From: Bacillota bacterium | GTDB lineage: Bacteria; Bacillota; Clostridia; Lachnospirales; Lachnospiraceae | DNA length: 64,000 bases | Reading direction: 5' to 3' | Assembly: GCA_023398375.1 (NCBI GenBank) | Contig: JAEWSH010000084.1 | Span: 407,632 to 471,631, forward strand | Shown: piece by piece, positions 36,414 through 45,125 of the stretch | How positions within the stretch are numbered: the first letter of the stretch is position 1 | Layout: the number at the start of each line of letters is the position of its first letter | Position numbers and translations under genes: made by a program | The notes under the pieces: model-generated | The model's database searches: none | What the model was told of the DNA's origin: nothing | What the model saw: the letters and a program-made list of their open reading frames with translations, nothing else

Positions 36414-37235
36414 ATGAAGATAACAGCATTGATGGATAATGTTGCATCAGAGCATAAAGGCCTTATTTCAGAACATGGATTATCTTATTATATAGATACA
36501 GGAAAATCCCATATTATATTTGATTGTGGTGGGAGTATTCATCCATTTGAAAATGCAGGAAAAATGAATATTTCGTTTGATAAGGTTAATGATGTAATTT
36601 TTAGTCATGGGCATTATGACCATTCTGCAGGATTTCGGGAGGCGCAACAATTAATCTGTCCTAAGAGAGTTATAACGGGAAAAGATTTTTTTGATGAAAA
36701 ATATGCATATGATGGAACGATTATTACATATTTGGGAAATGGATTTGGAAAAGAATTTTTAGAAGAAAAGGGAATCATACATATAGTATGTGAAAGAGAA
36801 TTTCAGATTGATGATAATTGTTTTGCAATTTCAGATTTTGAACGTGTGATGCCTTTTGAAAAAATTCCAGAAAGATTTTTTGTCTTAAAGGAAGAAAAAC
36901 TAATACGGGATGATTTTCACGATGAGATATGTCTGGTCATAAAAACACAGAAGGGTCTGGTTGTCATATTAGGGTGCTCACATCCAGGTCTGCTAAATAT
37001 GTTACGAAGAATACATACTTACTTCAACCATAATATTTATGCAGTATTTGGTGGTACCCATCTTGTGGAAGCTGATGAAAAAAGAATCAGTGTATCATTA
37101 GAGGAGATGAAGGCTTTTGGTGTAAAAGTATTGTGTATGTCACATTGCTCAGGAAATAAAGCATTGGACATGGCAAAAGAATTTGAAGGAATAATAAGTG
37201 TGCCACTTAGCGTTGGAAGCACTTTTATTATATAA
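36414..37235 (+). CDS. MBL-fold metallo-hydrolase (COG1237-like)
   Basis: A 273-residue metallo-beta-lactamase-fold enzyme with the metal motif SHGHYDHSAG (H65, H67, D69, H70), then GCSHPGLLNML and GGTHLVEAD, and a final CSGNKA. This pattern fits the group annotated as 7,8-dihydropterin-6-methyl-4-(beta-D-ribofuranosyl)-aminobenzene-5'-phosphate synthase-like, whose members in bacteria mostly have unknown substrates. It lies 46 bases after the diacid receptor and 18 bases before the GntP permease, so a role with an imported organic acid is plausible. Confidence 0.85.
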   Translation: MKITALMDNVASEHKGLISEHGLSYYIDTGKSHIIFDCGGSIHPFENAGKMNISFDKVNDVIFSHGHYDHSAGFREAQQLICPKRVITGKDFFDEKYAYDGTIITYLGNGFGKEFLEEKGIIHIVCEREFQIDDNCFAISDFERVMPFEKIPERFFVLKEEKLIRDDFHDEICLVIKTQKGLVVILGCSHPGLLNMLRRIHTYFNHNIYAVFGGTHLVEADEKRISVSLEEMKAFGVKVLCMSHCSGNKALDMAKEFEGIISVPLSVGSTFII

Positions 37236-37253
37236 AAAAGGGAGGGAAATTTT

Positions 37254-38594
37254 ATGTCCACATTTTATTTGTTTAGTGTTATAGTATTAGCAGTAATTGC
37301 AATGGTCATTGCAATTACGAAATTGAAGGTACATCCATTTATAGTTTTAACAATTGTTGCAATATCTGTCGGACTTCTTTGCGGACTTGGAACGGAAACT
37401 ACGATCGAAACTGTAAAATCAGGTTTTGGAAGCATTATGGGAAGTATAGGAATTGTGATTCTGGCCGGAACTATTATTGGAACTATTTTGGAAAAAACTG
37501 GTGCGGCACTTACCATGGCAAACTCTATATTAAAAGTTGTGGGGAAAGAGAAAAGTGTATTAACGATAGGAATTACAGGATTTGTAACGGGTATTCCGGT
37601 ATTTTGCGATTCTGGTTTTGTTATTTTATCTCCTATCAGCAGAGCTTTAGCTTCTCAATCCGGTACTTCTTTGGCAGTTATGGCAACGGCTTTAAGTGGA
37701 GGACTTTATGTTACCCATTGTCTTGTACCACCAACTCCAGGACCACTAGCTATGGCAGGAAATTTAGATGCAGATCTTGGATTATTAATTGTAGTTGGGC
37801 TATTGGTATCTATTCCTACAATGATTGCTTCGATCATATATGCAAAAAAAGTATCAAGTAAAGTTAACATTCCTGCTAATCCGGAACATACAGTGGAAGA
37901 ATTGACAGAAAAATATGGAAAATTACCAAGTGCACTCCATTCTTTTTCACCGATTCTTGTTCCAATTATTTTGATCGCATTAAAATCGATTGGAGAATTT
38001 CCAGCTAATCCATTCGGCACAGGAGTTATTCAGAAATTTACTTCTTTCATAGGGAATCCTGTAGTTGCTCTCATTATTGGTATTTTTATAGCATTTACAT
38101 TAATTCCTAAAAGTGAGACTGCTCATACTTTAGATTGGGTTTCAGAAGGTGTTGTTCAATCAGCATCCATATTAGCCATCACAGGTGCTGGCGGATCGTT
38201 TGGAGCAGTTCTAAAAGAATTGCCATTAGCAGATGGATTAAGCGGCTCTTTATTGAGTGTCAGCATAGGTGTATTTTTACCATTTTTAATTGCTATGCTT
38301 TTAAAAACCGCAATGGGAGCTTCTACAGTTGCAATGATTGTAACTTCTACAATGATGGCACCTCTAATGGGAACATTAGGAATGACAAGTGAAATAGGAA
38401 AAATATTAGTAATTTTAGCAATTGGTGCAGGTGCAATGACGGTATCACATGCAAATGATTCCTATTTTTGGGTGGTTTCACAATTTTCAGATATGGATAC
38501 GTCACAGGCCTATAAGTGTCAGACTGGATTGACATTAGTACAAGGAATAACTACAATATTAGTTGTGTTTATTATCTCATTAATTGCATGTTAG
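37254..38594 (+). CDS. GntP-family organic acid (gluconate/glycerate-type) permease
   Basis: A 446-residue, about 12-14-helix transporter. GntP features are visible: TIVAISVGLLCGLG, GSIMGSIGIVILAGTIIGTILEKTGAA, then GIPVFCDSGFVILSPIS and VTHCLVPPTPGPLAMA. The GAMTVSHANDSYFWVVSQFSDM stretch is near the C-terminus. Family members import gluconate, glycerate, fructuronate or related acids with protons. RBS GGGAGGG. It is flanked by two proteins with diacid-recognition domains, which supports a sugar-acid substrate, possibly glycerate. No glycerate kinase or gluconokinase gene is visible in the window. Confidence 0.9.
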   Translation: MSTFYLFSVIVLAVIAMVIAITKLKVHPFIVLTIVAISVGLLCGLGTETTIETVKSGFGSIMGSIGIVILAGTIIGTILEKTGAALTMANSILKVVGKEKSVLTIGITGFVTGIPVFCDSGFVILSPISRALASQSGTSLAVMATALSGGLYVTHCLVPPTPGPLAMAGNLDADLGLLIVVGLLVSIPTMIASIIYAKKVSSKVNIPANPEHTVEELTEKYGKLPSALHSFSPILVPIILIALKSIGEFPANPFGTGVIQKFTSFIGNPVVALIIGIFIAFTLIPKSETAHTLDWVSEGVVQSASILAITGAGGSFGAVLKELPLADGLSGSLLSVSIGVFLPFLIAMLLKTAMGASTVAMIVTSTMMAPLMGTLGMTSEIGKILVILAIGAGAMTVSHANDSYFWVVSQFSDMDTSQAYKCQTGLTLVQGITTILVVFIISLIAC

Positions 38595-38635
38595 AATAAG
38601 GATATGGTACATTATAATAAATCTTAAGTTTGGAG

Positions 38636-38674
38636 AAAATAGACCGCAGATCTTATATGATTTTGCGGTTTATT
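38636..38674 (+). terminator. Stem-loop after the GntP permease
   Basis: AATAGACCGCA pairs with TGCGGTTTATT (one G-U pair), followed by CTTTG. It lies between the permease stop and the CdaR-like regulator. The U-tract is weak. Confidence 0.55.
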
Positions 38675-38743
38675 CTTTGTGTATATTTAATAATTAGTAA
38701 AAGGGGCATTTTGTAAATTAAAATTTATGGGGGAGCTGAATAG

Positions 38744-39874
38744 ATGCTGAATGTTGAACTTGCAGAAAAGTTTATTGAGAAAATTGTAATCTATACGGAT
38801 TATAATATAAATATAATGAATGATAAGGGGATAATTGTTGCAAGCAGAGATAGGGCACGTGTTGGAACGTTTCACGAGATTGCATATCAGATAATTAAAG
38901 AAGATAAAAATGTGATAGAAGTAGAAATGGATAATGCTTATCTTGGAACAAAAAACGGTGTTAATATGGCATTTTTCCATAAGAATATAAGAATAGGAGT
39001 TGTGGGAGTAACAGGTGTACCTGATAAGGTAAGAGAAATAGCAATGATTATAAGAATGTCATTAGAGACTATGTTTGAATATGAGATGGTTCAGGAAAAA
39101 ATCTATCAGCGTAAAGGAACCAAAGAATATTTTATTAATTGTCTGATACATAATGAAGAAAATGAAAAGGAGCTTAACGAATTGTGTCAGATGTTGGGAT
39201 ATAATAGTCAGTTGGTCAGAATCCCTATTTTGATTCAATTTGAAAGTGAGGTTGATCTGGAATCTTTACTTTATAAAATAAAGCAGAGTCATGAACACTC
39301 AAAGCAGGATATTTCTTCTATTACAAGAGATAAACAAATTATTATTTTTAAAATAATGGATTGCGGATATGAATCTATTTATAAAAATTATAAAACTATT
39401 ATCGAGGATTATCTTACTCCTTTGCTTAATTATATACGTGAAAAAGAGCTTATGTGTCATTTTTATGTTGGTTCAGCGCAAAATAAAATGGAGAATTACG
39501 GAATATCGTACAGACACTGTAAATGGGTTAAGACATTAAAAAATAGTAATAATGTAGGGATCTATTTTTATGATTACGTAGGTAAATTTTTTAGAAGCAG
39601 GATTCCTTTTATAGAGATGCATCATGTTTATAATATTTTTGGTGACATTTTGGATGAAAGAGTTAAGAAAAATATAGTTGAGATTATAGAATCAATGACA
39701 AATAATAATTATAATTTAATTGAGACAAGCAAAGAATTGTTTATCCACAGAAATACCTTAGTATTTCGTTTAAATAAAATAAAAGAATACTTTAATATTA
39801 ATCCGATTCAGAATTATTATGACAGAGAGTTTTTGGGATATTTGTGTTATTATTTAAAAAAAATCGAAAAATAA
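38744..39874 (+). CDS. CdaR/SdaR-type transcriptional regulator (sugar-diacid)
   Basis: A 376-residue regulator. The N-terminal diacid-recognition domain (residues 1-130) contains YNINIMNDKGIIVASRDRARVGTFHE and RIGVVGVTGVPDKVREIAMIIRMSLE. A central region follows. The C-terminal PucR-type HTH_30 has MTNNNYNLIETSKELFIHRNTLVFRLNKI. This is the architecture of CdaR/SdaR, which activate glycerate/glucarate genes on binding sugar acids. RBS GGGGGAG. It follows the GntP gene in the same direction and probably controls the receptor-MBL-permease genes. Confidence 0.92.
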   Translation: MLNVELAEKFIEKIVIYTDYNINIMNDKGIIVASRDRARVGTFHEIAYQIIKEDKNVIEVEMDNAYLGTKNGVNMAFFHKNIRIGVVGVTGVPDKVREIAMIIRMSLETMFEYEMVQEKIYQRKGTKEYFINCLIHNEENEKELNELCQMLGYNSQLVRIPILIQFESEVDLESLLYKIKQSHEHSKQDISSITRDKQIIIFKIMDCGYESIYKNYKTIIEDYLTPLLNYIREKELMCHFYVGSAQNKMENYGISYRHCKWVKTLKNSNNVGIYFYDYVGKFFRSRIPFIEMHHVYNIFGDILDERVKKNIVEIIESMTNNNYNLIETSKELFIHRNTLVFRLNKIKEYFNINPIQNYYDREFLGYLCYYLKKIEK

Positions 39875-39893
39875 TTATTATTTAGTTGGAATG

Positions 39894-39925
39894 CTCCTTT
39901 GCTAAATTCAGCAAAGGAGTTTTTA
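39894..39925 (+). terminator. Rho-independent terminator after the CdaR-like gene
   Basis: CTCCTTTGCT and AGCAAAGGAG form a perfect 10-bp stem with an AAATTC loop, followed by TTTTTATT. Confidence 0.9.
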
Positions 39926-39977
39926 TTATAAAAAAACGGCCAATCTCATTTCGAGAGTCAAGAAAAACGATATATAT

Positions 39978-40030
39978 TTATTGTAAAACGATAAATATAT
40001 ATTGATTTACAATTTTTTATATGATATAGT
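39978..40030 (+). promoter_or_regulatory. Promoter and candidate operator of the DUF2975-XRE pair
   Basis: TTATTGT-AAA-ACGATAA at 39978-39994 is an inverted repeat with one mismatch, inside a larger AT palindrome. Just downstream TTGATT at 40002-40007 and TATAGT at 40025-40030 form a promoter with 17-base spacing. A small repressor encoded in the operon (YozG-like) is the likely binder; this is inferred. Confidence 0.55.
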
Positions 40031-40068
40031 GGAATAAATGTTAAATCATTATTAGAGGAGAGTATCAG

Positions 40069-40515
40069 ATGAAAGACAAAATAACTGTTGTTACTAAAAT
40101 ATTATTAGATTTTATGTTTTATGCAGGAATATTAGTTTGCTTAACCCTGCCAATAAGTATTAAGTTTTATGGACGCTATAATTCTTACTTTGCAGATAAT
40201 TACGTGGAATTATGTTTTATTTTTTTTCTATCAGGAATATTTGCTGTGTTGATTATCTTAGAATTACGTAGAATGTTCCGTTCTGTAATAAATGATGACT
40301 GTTTTGTGCAGGAAAATGTAATTAGTCTGAAAAGAATGGGAACCTATAGTTTTGCGATTGCTGCAGTTACCTGTTTTCGTGTTGTATTATATTTTACGCC
40401 TGCAGTATTTATTGTAATTTTAGTATTTATCATAGCAGGTCTTTTCAGTAAAGTATTATCAAGAGTCTTTGATAAAGCAGTATCTTATAAACTTGAAAAT
40501 GATCTGACTATATAG
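40069..40515 (+). CDS. DUF2975-type four-helix membrane protein
   Basis: A 148-residue protein with four hydrophobic segments (about 13-32, 50-70, 95-115, 118-140). The pattern RRMFRSVINDDCFVQENVISLKRMGTYSFAIA is typical of DUF2975 proteins. These are usually encoded together with a small Cro/CI-type regulator, as here (10 bases downstream). Function unknown; the pair resembles regulator/membrane-partner modules in Gram-positives. RBS GAGGAG. Confidence 0.82.
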   Translation: MKDKITVVTKILLDFMFYAGILVCLTLPISIKFYGRYNSYFADNYVELCFIFFLSGIFAVLIILELRRMFRSVINDDCFVQENVISLKRMGTYSFAIAAVTCFRVVLYFTPAVFIVILVFIIAGLFSKVLSRVFDKAVSYKLENDLTI

Positions 40516-40525
40516 GGGGTACAAA

Positions 40526-40732
40526 ATGTCAATAATGATTAATCTTGATGTAGTTATGGCACAAAGAAAAATGGGACTGACGGAACTTGCAGGTGAAGTA
40601 GATATAACAATGGCTAATTTATCTATTCTAAAAAATAATAAAGCCAAAGCAATCCGTCTGTCTACATTAAACGCGATTTGCAAAGCCTTACAGTGCCAGC
40701 CTGGAGACATATTAGAATATATAGAAGAATAG
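40526..40732 (+). CDS. Small Cro/CI-type HTH regulator (YozG-like)
   Basis: A 68-residue protein that is almost entirely a helix-turn-helix: NLDVVMAQRKMGLTELAGEVDITMANLSILKNNKAKAIRLSTLNAICKALQCQPGDILEY. This is the YozG/HTH_26 form found next to DUF2975 genes. The ATG follows GGGGGT. It probably autoregulates the unit through the TTATTGT/ACGATAA palindrome upstream of the first gene. Confidence 0.9.
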   Translation: MSIMINLDVVMAQRKMGLTELAGEVDITMANLSILKNNKAKAIRLSTLNAICKALQCQPGDILEYIEE

Positions 40733-40761
40733 CTGAATAAGTAAAACGGAGGTAATAAATT

Positions 40762-42342
40762 ATGGATACTAACAATAAAGAAATTCAAACTTATGCGGAA
40801 TATCAGAAAGCCGTCCAAAATATTCCCCAAAAAATAATCTTAGATTCAAAAGAAGTAAGGATCATGAAAAAGCAATATCCCTTTTTTGTAATAGCAGCAG
40901 CAGTCTATGCTATTTTCAGTACTTTTTGTTTATATAAGAATGCATCAGGGATTATGGCACCTATCTTTGTAATAGGAACATTTATTTATATTTTTCTATG
41001 TATAAGAAAATTAGAGATCTTCATTCAAAAAGATAATATTTTCTACCTATTGAGTATAATGATACTGGCTTTCTCCTTATTTTTAACAGATGATGCTGAA
41101 ATAATAGTCATGAATTATTTAGGAATATTTTTACTGATTATTATTTTTATGTTACATCTTTTTTATCAGGATAAAGGATGGAGCTTTGAAAAGTATGTGT
41201 CTGTAATTGGAAGTTTACTAATTGAAATAATAGCAGCACTTGGAGCACCTTTTGGCTATGCCAGAGAATATAGGAAAGAGAACAGGAATGGAGAAAATAG
41301 TGCTATAAACAGGAATATTAAAAACATAGCAATTGGTCTTGGTGTTGCATTTCCATTATTGATAATAATAATGGCTCTATTGATCAGCGCAGATAGAATC
41401 TTTGGAGATTATATCCTACAGATAGCAGAAAGAATAGTAATTCCCGAAAATCTAATAGGAATATTTTTATTAACAATTTTTATTTTTTTTACATCATTTT
41501 GTATGATATCAGCACTGTCAAAGAAAGGTATAAAAGAAGAAATAGATGATAAGAGACATCAGGAAGCTGTAATTGCAATTACGTTCACAACTATTTTATC
41601 ATTTATTTATCTGATATTTTGTATTGTACAGATTTTGGGACTGTTTTTAGGCGAAATGAAGTTACCTACGGGTTATTCTTATGCAGAGTATGCGAGAGAA
41701 GGATTCTTCCAGTTACTGGGTGTTTCTCTGATCAACCAGATTCTGGTGTTGATCTGTTTATCTTATTTTAAAGAAAGTAGGATTTTAAAAGGAATTTTAT
41801 CCTTTATATCGTTGTGTACCTTTATTTTAATTGCATCAAGTGCATATAGAATGATACTCTATATAAATGTGTATCATTTAACTTTTTTGAGAATTTTTGT
41901 ACTATGGGCATTACTTGTTATATTTTTAATTATGATTGGAATTCTTATTAATATTCACAAGCAGTCATTTTCGCTATTTCGTTATAGTATGGTTGTTGTA
42001 ACTATGTTGTATATTTGTTTCGCATACAGTCATCCAGATTATTTGATCGCGAAGTATAATGTAAATGCGATACAAAATGAAGTAGAAAAAATGGAATTAA
42101 CAAAATATTATGATTCCAATTATTTATTTAGATTATCATCAGACGCAGCACCTGTTCTATTAGAATATTCAAAGTCAAAAGATAGTAGTATAATGGATTA
42201 TGAAATAGAAGATATGAATCATTATTTTCAACATATTGAGGAAGATTATCAGAATATGAATTTCCGCTCTTTTAATTTATCCCGTTATATTGCAGGAAAA
42301 ATTTATCATAAAGAATCAGTAGAAAAGGCAGTGGGAGCATAA
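40762..42342 (+). CDS. Polytopic membrane protein, DUF4173/DUF4153-like
   Basis: A 526-residue protein with a ~35-residue hydrophilic N-terminus, about 11 hydrophobic segments, and a hydrophilic C-terminal ~100 residues after the last helix. The order of segments and the GYSYAEYAREGFFQLLGVSLINQ motif match DUF4173/DUF4153 proteins, a family of unknown function often next to the DUF2975/XRE pair. RBS GGAGGT. It is likely the third gene of that operon. Confidence 0.75.
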   Translation: MDTNNKEIQTYAEYQKAVQNIPQKIILDSKEVRIMKKQYPFFVIAAAVYAIFSTFCLYKNASGIMAPIFVIGTFIYIFLCIRKLEIFIQKDNIFYLLSIMILAFSLFLTDDAEIIVMNYLGIFLLIIIFMLHLFYQDKGWSFEKYVSVIGSLLIEIIAALGAPFGYAREYRKENRNGENSAINRNIKNIAIGLGVAFPLLIIIMALLISADRIFGDYILQIAERIVIPENLIGIFLLTIFIFFTSFCMISALSKKGIKEEIDDKRHQEAVIAITFTTILSFIYLIFCIVQILGLFLGEMKLPTGYSYAEYAREGFFQLLGVSLINQILVLICLSYFKESRILKGILSFISLCTFILIASSAYRMILYINVYHLTFLRIFVLWALLVIFLIMIGILINIHKQSFSLFRYSMVVVTMLYICFAYSHPDYLIAKYNVNAIQNEVEKMELTKYYDSNYLFRLSSDAAPVLLEYSKSKDSSIMDYEIEDMNHYFQHIEEDYQNMNFRSFNLSRYIAGKIYHKESVEKAVGA

Positions 42343-42345
42343 AAA

Positions 42346-43101
42346 GTGGTTACAATAGAAGAAAAAGAACTATTTGAAAAATCGTGTAATAAAATCGTGC
42401 AGCAGGATAGAGAACGATTAGGAATAGGAACATTAAGCGAAAAGACGGTTCATGCTGTACTTAAGAACTATCTTCTACCTAAAGAACAATATCATGAGCA
42501 AAAATGTGAAGGATATGTTGCAGATATTCTGTATGAAGGTGAGATTATAGAGATTCAGACAGCAAATTTTAATTCGCTTCGGAGAAAATTAGATGCTTTT
42601 TTACCAAAGTATGATGTAACGATCTGTTATCCAATCCCGGCATTAAAATGGCTGCTTTGGATTGATGAGGAAACCGGAGAAATTACGAAGAAAAGAAAAT
42701 CACCTAAGTGCGGTAGTATTTATCAGGTATTTTATGAATTGTATAAAATAAAGATGTATTTGAAAGATCCGCACCTTCATCTTCGCCTATTGCTGATTGA
42801 TGTGGAAGAGTATAGACTTCTTAATGGATGGAGTAATAATAAGAAAAAGGGTTCTACAAGATTTGACCGCATTCCGGTTGGTATTGCGGAAGATATTGCA
42901 ATTAACGCAATCGAAGAATATACGATATTTATACCATTAGGACTGCCGGTTCCATTTACTTCTGAAGATTATCAGAAGGCAACAAAGTTAACAAGAAAGA
43001 ATGCACAGACAGCTTTAAATGTATTATCCTCTCTTGACATCGTAATACGAGTTGGAAAAAGGAAAAATAGTATTTTATATGAACGAAAAGCACAGAAATG
43101 A
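42346..43101 (+). CDS. Unknown protein: nuclease-like N-domain plus winged helix
   Basis: A 251-residue soluble protein that I do not recognise as a named gene. Residues 30-110 read like a small restriction-endonuclease-type fold. A helix (SEKTVHAVLKNYL) leads to GYVADILYEGEIIEIQTANF (D60, then E69-x-Q71), a helix, and YDVTICYPIPALKWLLWID. The D...E-x-Q spacing resembles PD-(D/E)XK variants. The last ~50 residues (FTSEDYQKATKLTRKNAQTALNVLSSL...) look like a winged helix. The start is GTG, three bases after the preceding stop, with a GGGAG upstream, so it is coupled to the DUF4173-like gene. A nucleic-acid role is inferred only. Confidence 0.65.
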   Translation: MVTIEEKELFEKSCNKIVQQDRERLGIGTLSEKTVHAVLKNYLLPKEQYHEQKCEGYVADILYEGEIIEIQTANFNSLRRKLDAFLPKYDVTICYPIPALKWLLWIDEETGEITKKRKSPKCGSIYQVFYELYKIKMYLKDPHLHLRLLLIDVEEYRLLNGWSNNKKKGSTRFDRIPVGIAEDIAINAIEEYTIFIPLGLPVPFTSEDYQKATKLTRKNAQTALNVLSSLDIVIRVGKRKNSILYERKAQK

Positions 43102-43175
43102 TTGGCTAATAGACAGAAAGAGTATATACTATGCTTAGGATTATCAAAAATATTTGTGCGAAGGAGACTATACTT

Positions 43176-43745
43176 ATGAAATTACTGGAAGAAAGAATAC
43201 AGGCTGAGGGTATTGCAGAAAATGAAACTGTAATAAGAGTAGATGGTTTCTTAAATCATCAGGTAGATCCGGTGTTAATGGAAGCTATTGCGAAAGATTT
43301 TGCTGAACATTTTAAAAATCAGGGTATCACAAAAGTCGTCACAATAGAAAGTTCAGGTATTGCTCCAGCGTTATTTACAGCCAAAGAATTAGGTGTAGAA
43401 TTGATCATTATGAAAAAGCAGCCATCAAAGGTATTATATAAAGATTTATATCAAACAGTAGTTGCTTCTTTTACAAAAGATACCTCTTACGAATTAACAA
43501 TGTCAAAGAGTTTTTTAGATGAAAATGACCATGTATTAATTATTGATGATTTTTTAGCATATGGAGAAGCGGCAGCAGGTGCGATTCGCTTGGTTCGTAT
43601 GGCTCATGCAACAATAGCAGGTGTTGGTATTCTGATTGAAAAAACCTTTCAGGAAGGGCGTCAGAAGGTAAAAGAATGTGGTGCAAATGTATATTCTCAA
43701 GTTAAAATTAAAAAACTGGCTGTGGGAAAAATAGAGTTGGAATAA
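43176..43745 (+). CDS. xpt: Xanthine phosphoribosyltransferase
   Basis: Converts xanthine and PRPP to XMP in purine salvage. The 189-residue protein begins MKLLEERIQAEGI and has VDGFLNHQVDP, TIESSGIAPALFTA and the PRPP-binding loop VLIIDDFLAYGEAAAG, all typical of Xpt. The ATG at 43176 lies nine bases after AAGGAG; an earlier start at 43131 has no support. No purine riboswitch is visible in the ~75-base leader, unlike many Firmicute xpt genes. Confidence 0.95.
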   Translation: MKLLEERIQAEGIAENETVIRVDGFLNHQVDPVLMEAIAKDFAEHFKNQGITKVVTIESSGIAPALFTAKELGVELIIMKKQPSKVLYKDLYQTVVASFTKDTSYELTMSKSFLDENDHVLIIDDFLAYGEAAAGAIRLVRMAHATIAGVGILIEKTFQEGRQKVKECGANVYSQVKIKKLAVGKIELE

Positions 43746-43763
43746 TACAATAAAAGAATAAAT

Positions 43764-43806
43764 GAGATCCCACGAAGAAATGATTTCAAAAAGGGGTCTC
43801 TTTTTG
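43764..43806 (+). terminator. Terminator after xpt
   Basis: GAGATCCC at 43764-43771 pairs with GGGGTCTC at 43793-43800 (one G-U pair), followed by TTTTTG. It lies between xpt and exoA. Confidence 0.75.
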
Positions 43807-43836
43807 TATATCAGATACGAAGGAGGATTATTACAT

Positions 43837-44592
43837 ATGAAGTTGATATCTTGGAATGTAAATGGATTGAGAGCATGTGTTCAAAAAGGTTTCGAAGATT
43901 TTTTTAAGGAAACCAATGCAGATATTTTTTGCATACAGGAAACTAAGATGCAGGAAGGGCAATTGGAACTTCTTTTTGAAGGATATCATCAATATTGGAA
44001 TAGTGCACAGAAAAAAGGATATTCGGGAACTGCTGTCTTTACAAAGCAGGAACCTATATCTGTAGTAAAAGGAATGGGAATGGAAGAACATGATAAGGAA
44101 GGAAGAATAATTACTCTAGAATTCAATTCATTTTACCTGGTTACAGTATATACGCCAAATTCTAAACGGGAATTAGAACGTTTGGATTATCGAATGATAT
44201 GGGAAGATGTCTTTAAGATCTATCTAAAAGGTCTGGAAGAAAAAAAACCGGTTATCGTATGTGGGGATATGAATGTTGCACATAAGGATATTGATTTAAA
44301 GAACCCCAAGAATAACCATAAGAATGCAGGTTTTACAGACGAAGAAAGACAGAAGTTCAGTGCGTTATTGGATGCAGGATTTATTGATACATACCGTTAC
44401 TTTTACCCGCAGCAGACAGGCATCTATTCCTGGTGGTCTTATTTGTTTCATGCCAGGGAAAAAAATGCCGGATGGAGAATAGATTATTTCCTGACTTCAA
44501 AAAGTCTTCAAGATAAATTAGAAGATGCTAAGATTCACACACAGGTCATGGGTTCAGACCACTGTCCGGTCGAATTGGATATTAATTTGTAA
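43837..44592 (+). CDS. exoA: Exodeoxyribonuclease III / AP endonuclease (ExoA/XthA family)
   Basis: A 251-residue Mg2+-dependent endonuclease/exonuclease/phosphatase-fold enzyme acting on abasic sites. Motifs are complete: MKLISWNVNGLRA (N), FCIQETKMQEGQ (catalytic E), VYTPNS, CGDMNVAHKDIDL, TYRY...YSWWSY, WRIDYF and the final GSDHCPV. The start at 43837 has AAGGAGG upstream and is the normal family start; an in-frame ATG at 43762 would place 25 foreign residues in front. Confidence 0.96.
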   Translation: MKLISWNVNGLRACVQKGFEDFFKETNADIFCIQETKMQEGQLELLFEGYHQYWNSAQKKGYSGTAVFTKQEPISVVKGMGMEEHDKEGRIITLEFNSFYLVTVYTPNSKRELERLDYRMIWEDVFKIYLKGLEEKKPVIVCGDMNVAHKDIDLKNPKNNHKNAGFTDEERQKFSALLDAGFIDTYRYFYPQQTGIYSWWSYLFHAREKNAGWRIDYFLTSKSLQDKLEDAKIHTQVMGSDHCPVELDINL

Positions 44593-44619
44593 TTAAAATA
44601 TGACAGGAAAGGTGATACT

Positions 44620-45114
44620 ATGACAGCAGTACAGAAGTTACAATTTAAAAATGCAGTTGAAAAAGTACTGCATGCACCTTGTAATGCCATAGTGGATAAA
44701 TTGGAGTGGGCTTTTGTATTTGATTTCAATTTATCCAAAGAAGAAATAAGTAATATGAGCAAGGAAATTGTAAGTACGTTAAAACAGTATAATCCTATTT
44801 TTCAAAATGCCAGATTAAATGTAGTGGAGTGGATTAGTGATAATAAAATCGAACATAAAATTGTATCGATGCCGCTCATTCAAATAGGATCCTATTTCAA
44901 AGAGTATAGAACGCATCCGAAGGAAAAGAGAATAGAAGAATTAGCGGTGCAGTTAAAATTATTTCAGGCAAGATCTAAATTAATTATCGTTTTGACGGAT
45001 GAGAAGTATCTTTTGGAAGATACGGATAAATGGAAGCAGCACATGAATCCATTTTTATTTAAAAGGATGTTATTGGTTCATGATAATACATGTAAGTTTT
45101 TTGATTATCGTTGA
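44620..45114 (+). CDS. Hypothetical protein with a vWA-like pattern
   Basis: A 164-residue soluble protein with no recognised family. The alternation of strands and helices is reminiscent of a von Willebrand A-type Rossmann fold: EWAFVFDFNLSKEEISNMSKEIVSTLKQ, then ARLNVVEWISD and SKLIIVLTDEKYL. The metal-binding DxSxS triad is replaced by DFNLS, so binding is doubtful. RBS AGGAAAGG. It starts 28 bases after exoA and may be co-transcribed. Function unknown. Confidence 0.6.
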   Translation: MTAVQKLQFKNAVEKVLHAPCNAIVDKLEWAFVFDFNLSKEEISNMSKEIVSTLKQYNPIFQNARLNVVEWISDNKIEHKIVSMPLIQIGSYFKEYRTHPKEKRIEELAVQLKLFQARSKLIIVLTDEKYLLEDTDKWKQHMNPFLFKRMLLVHDNTCKFFDYR

Positions 45115-45125
45115 TACGAACTGTT

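Noticed and set aside
37379..37861. 160-codon open frame inside gntP in another frame
   Set aside because: Shadow frame: odd composition rich in C, W and Y, no RBS, and fully inside a clear transporter gene.
43102..43175. Possible purine riboswitch before xpt
   Set aside because: Leader is only about 75 bases and lacks the conserved loop and junction sequences of the purine aptamer.
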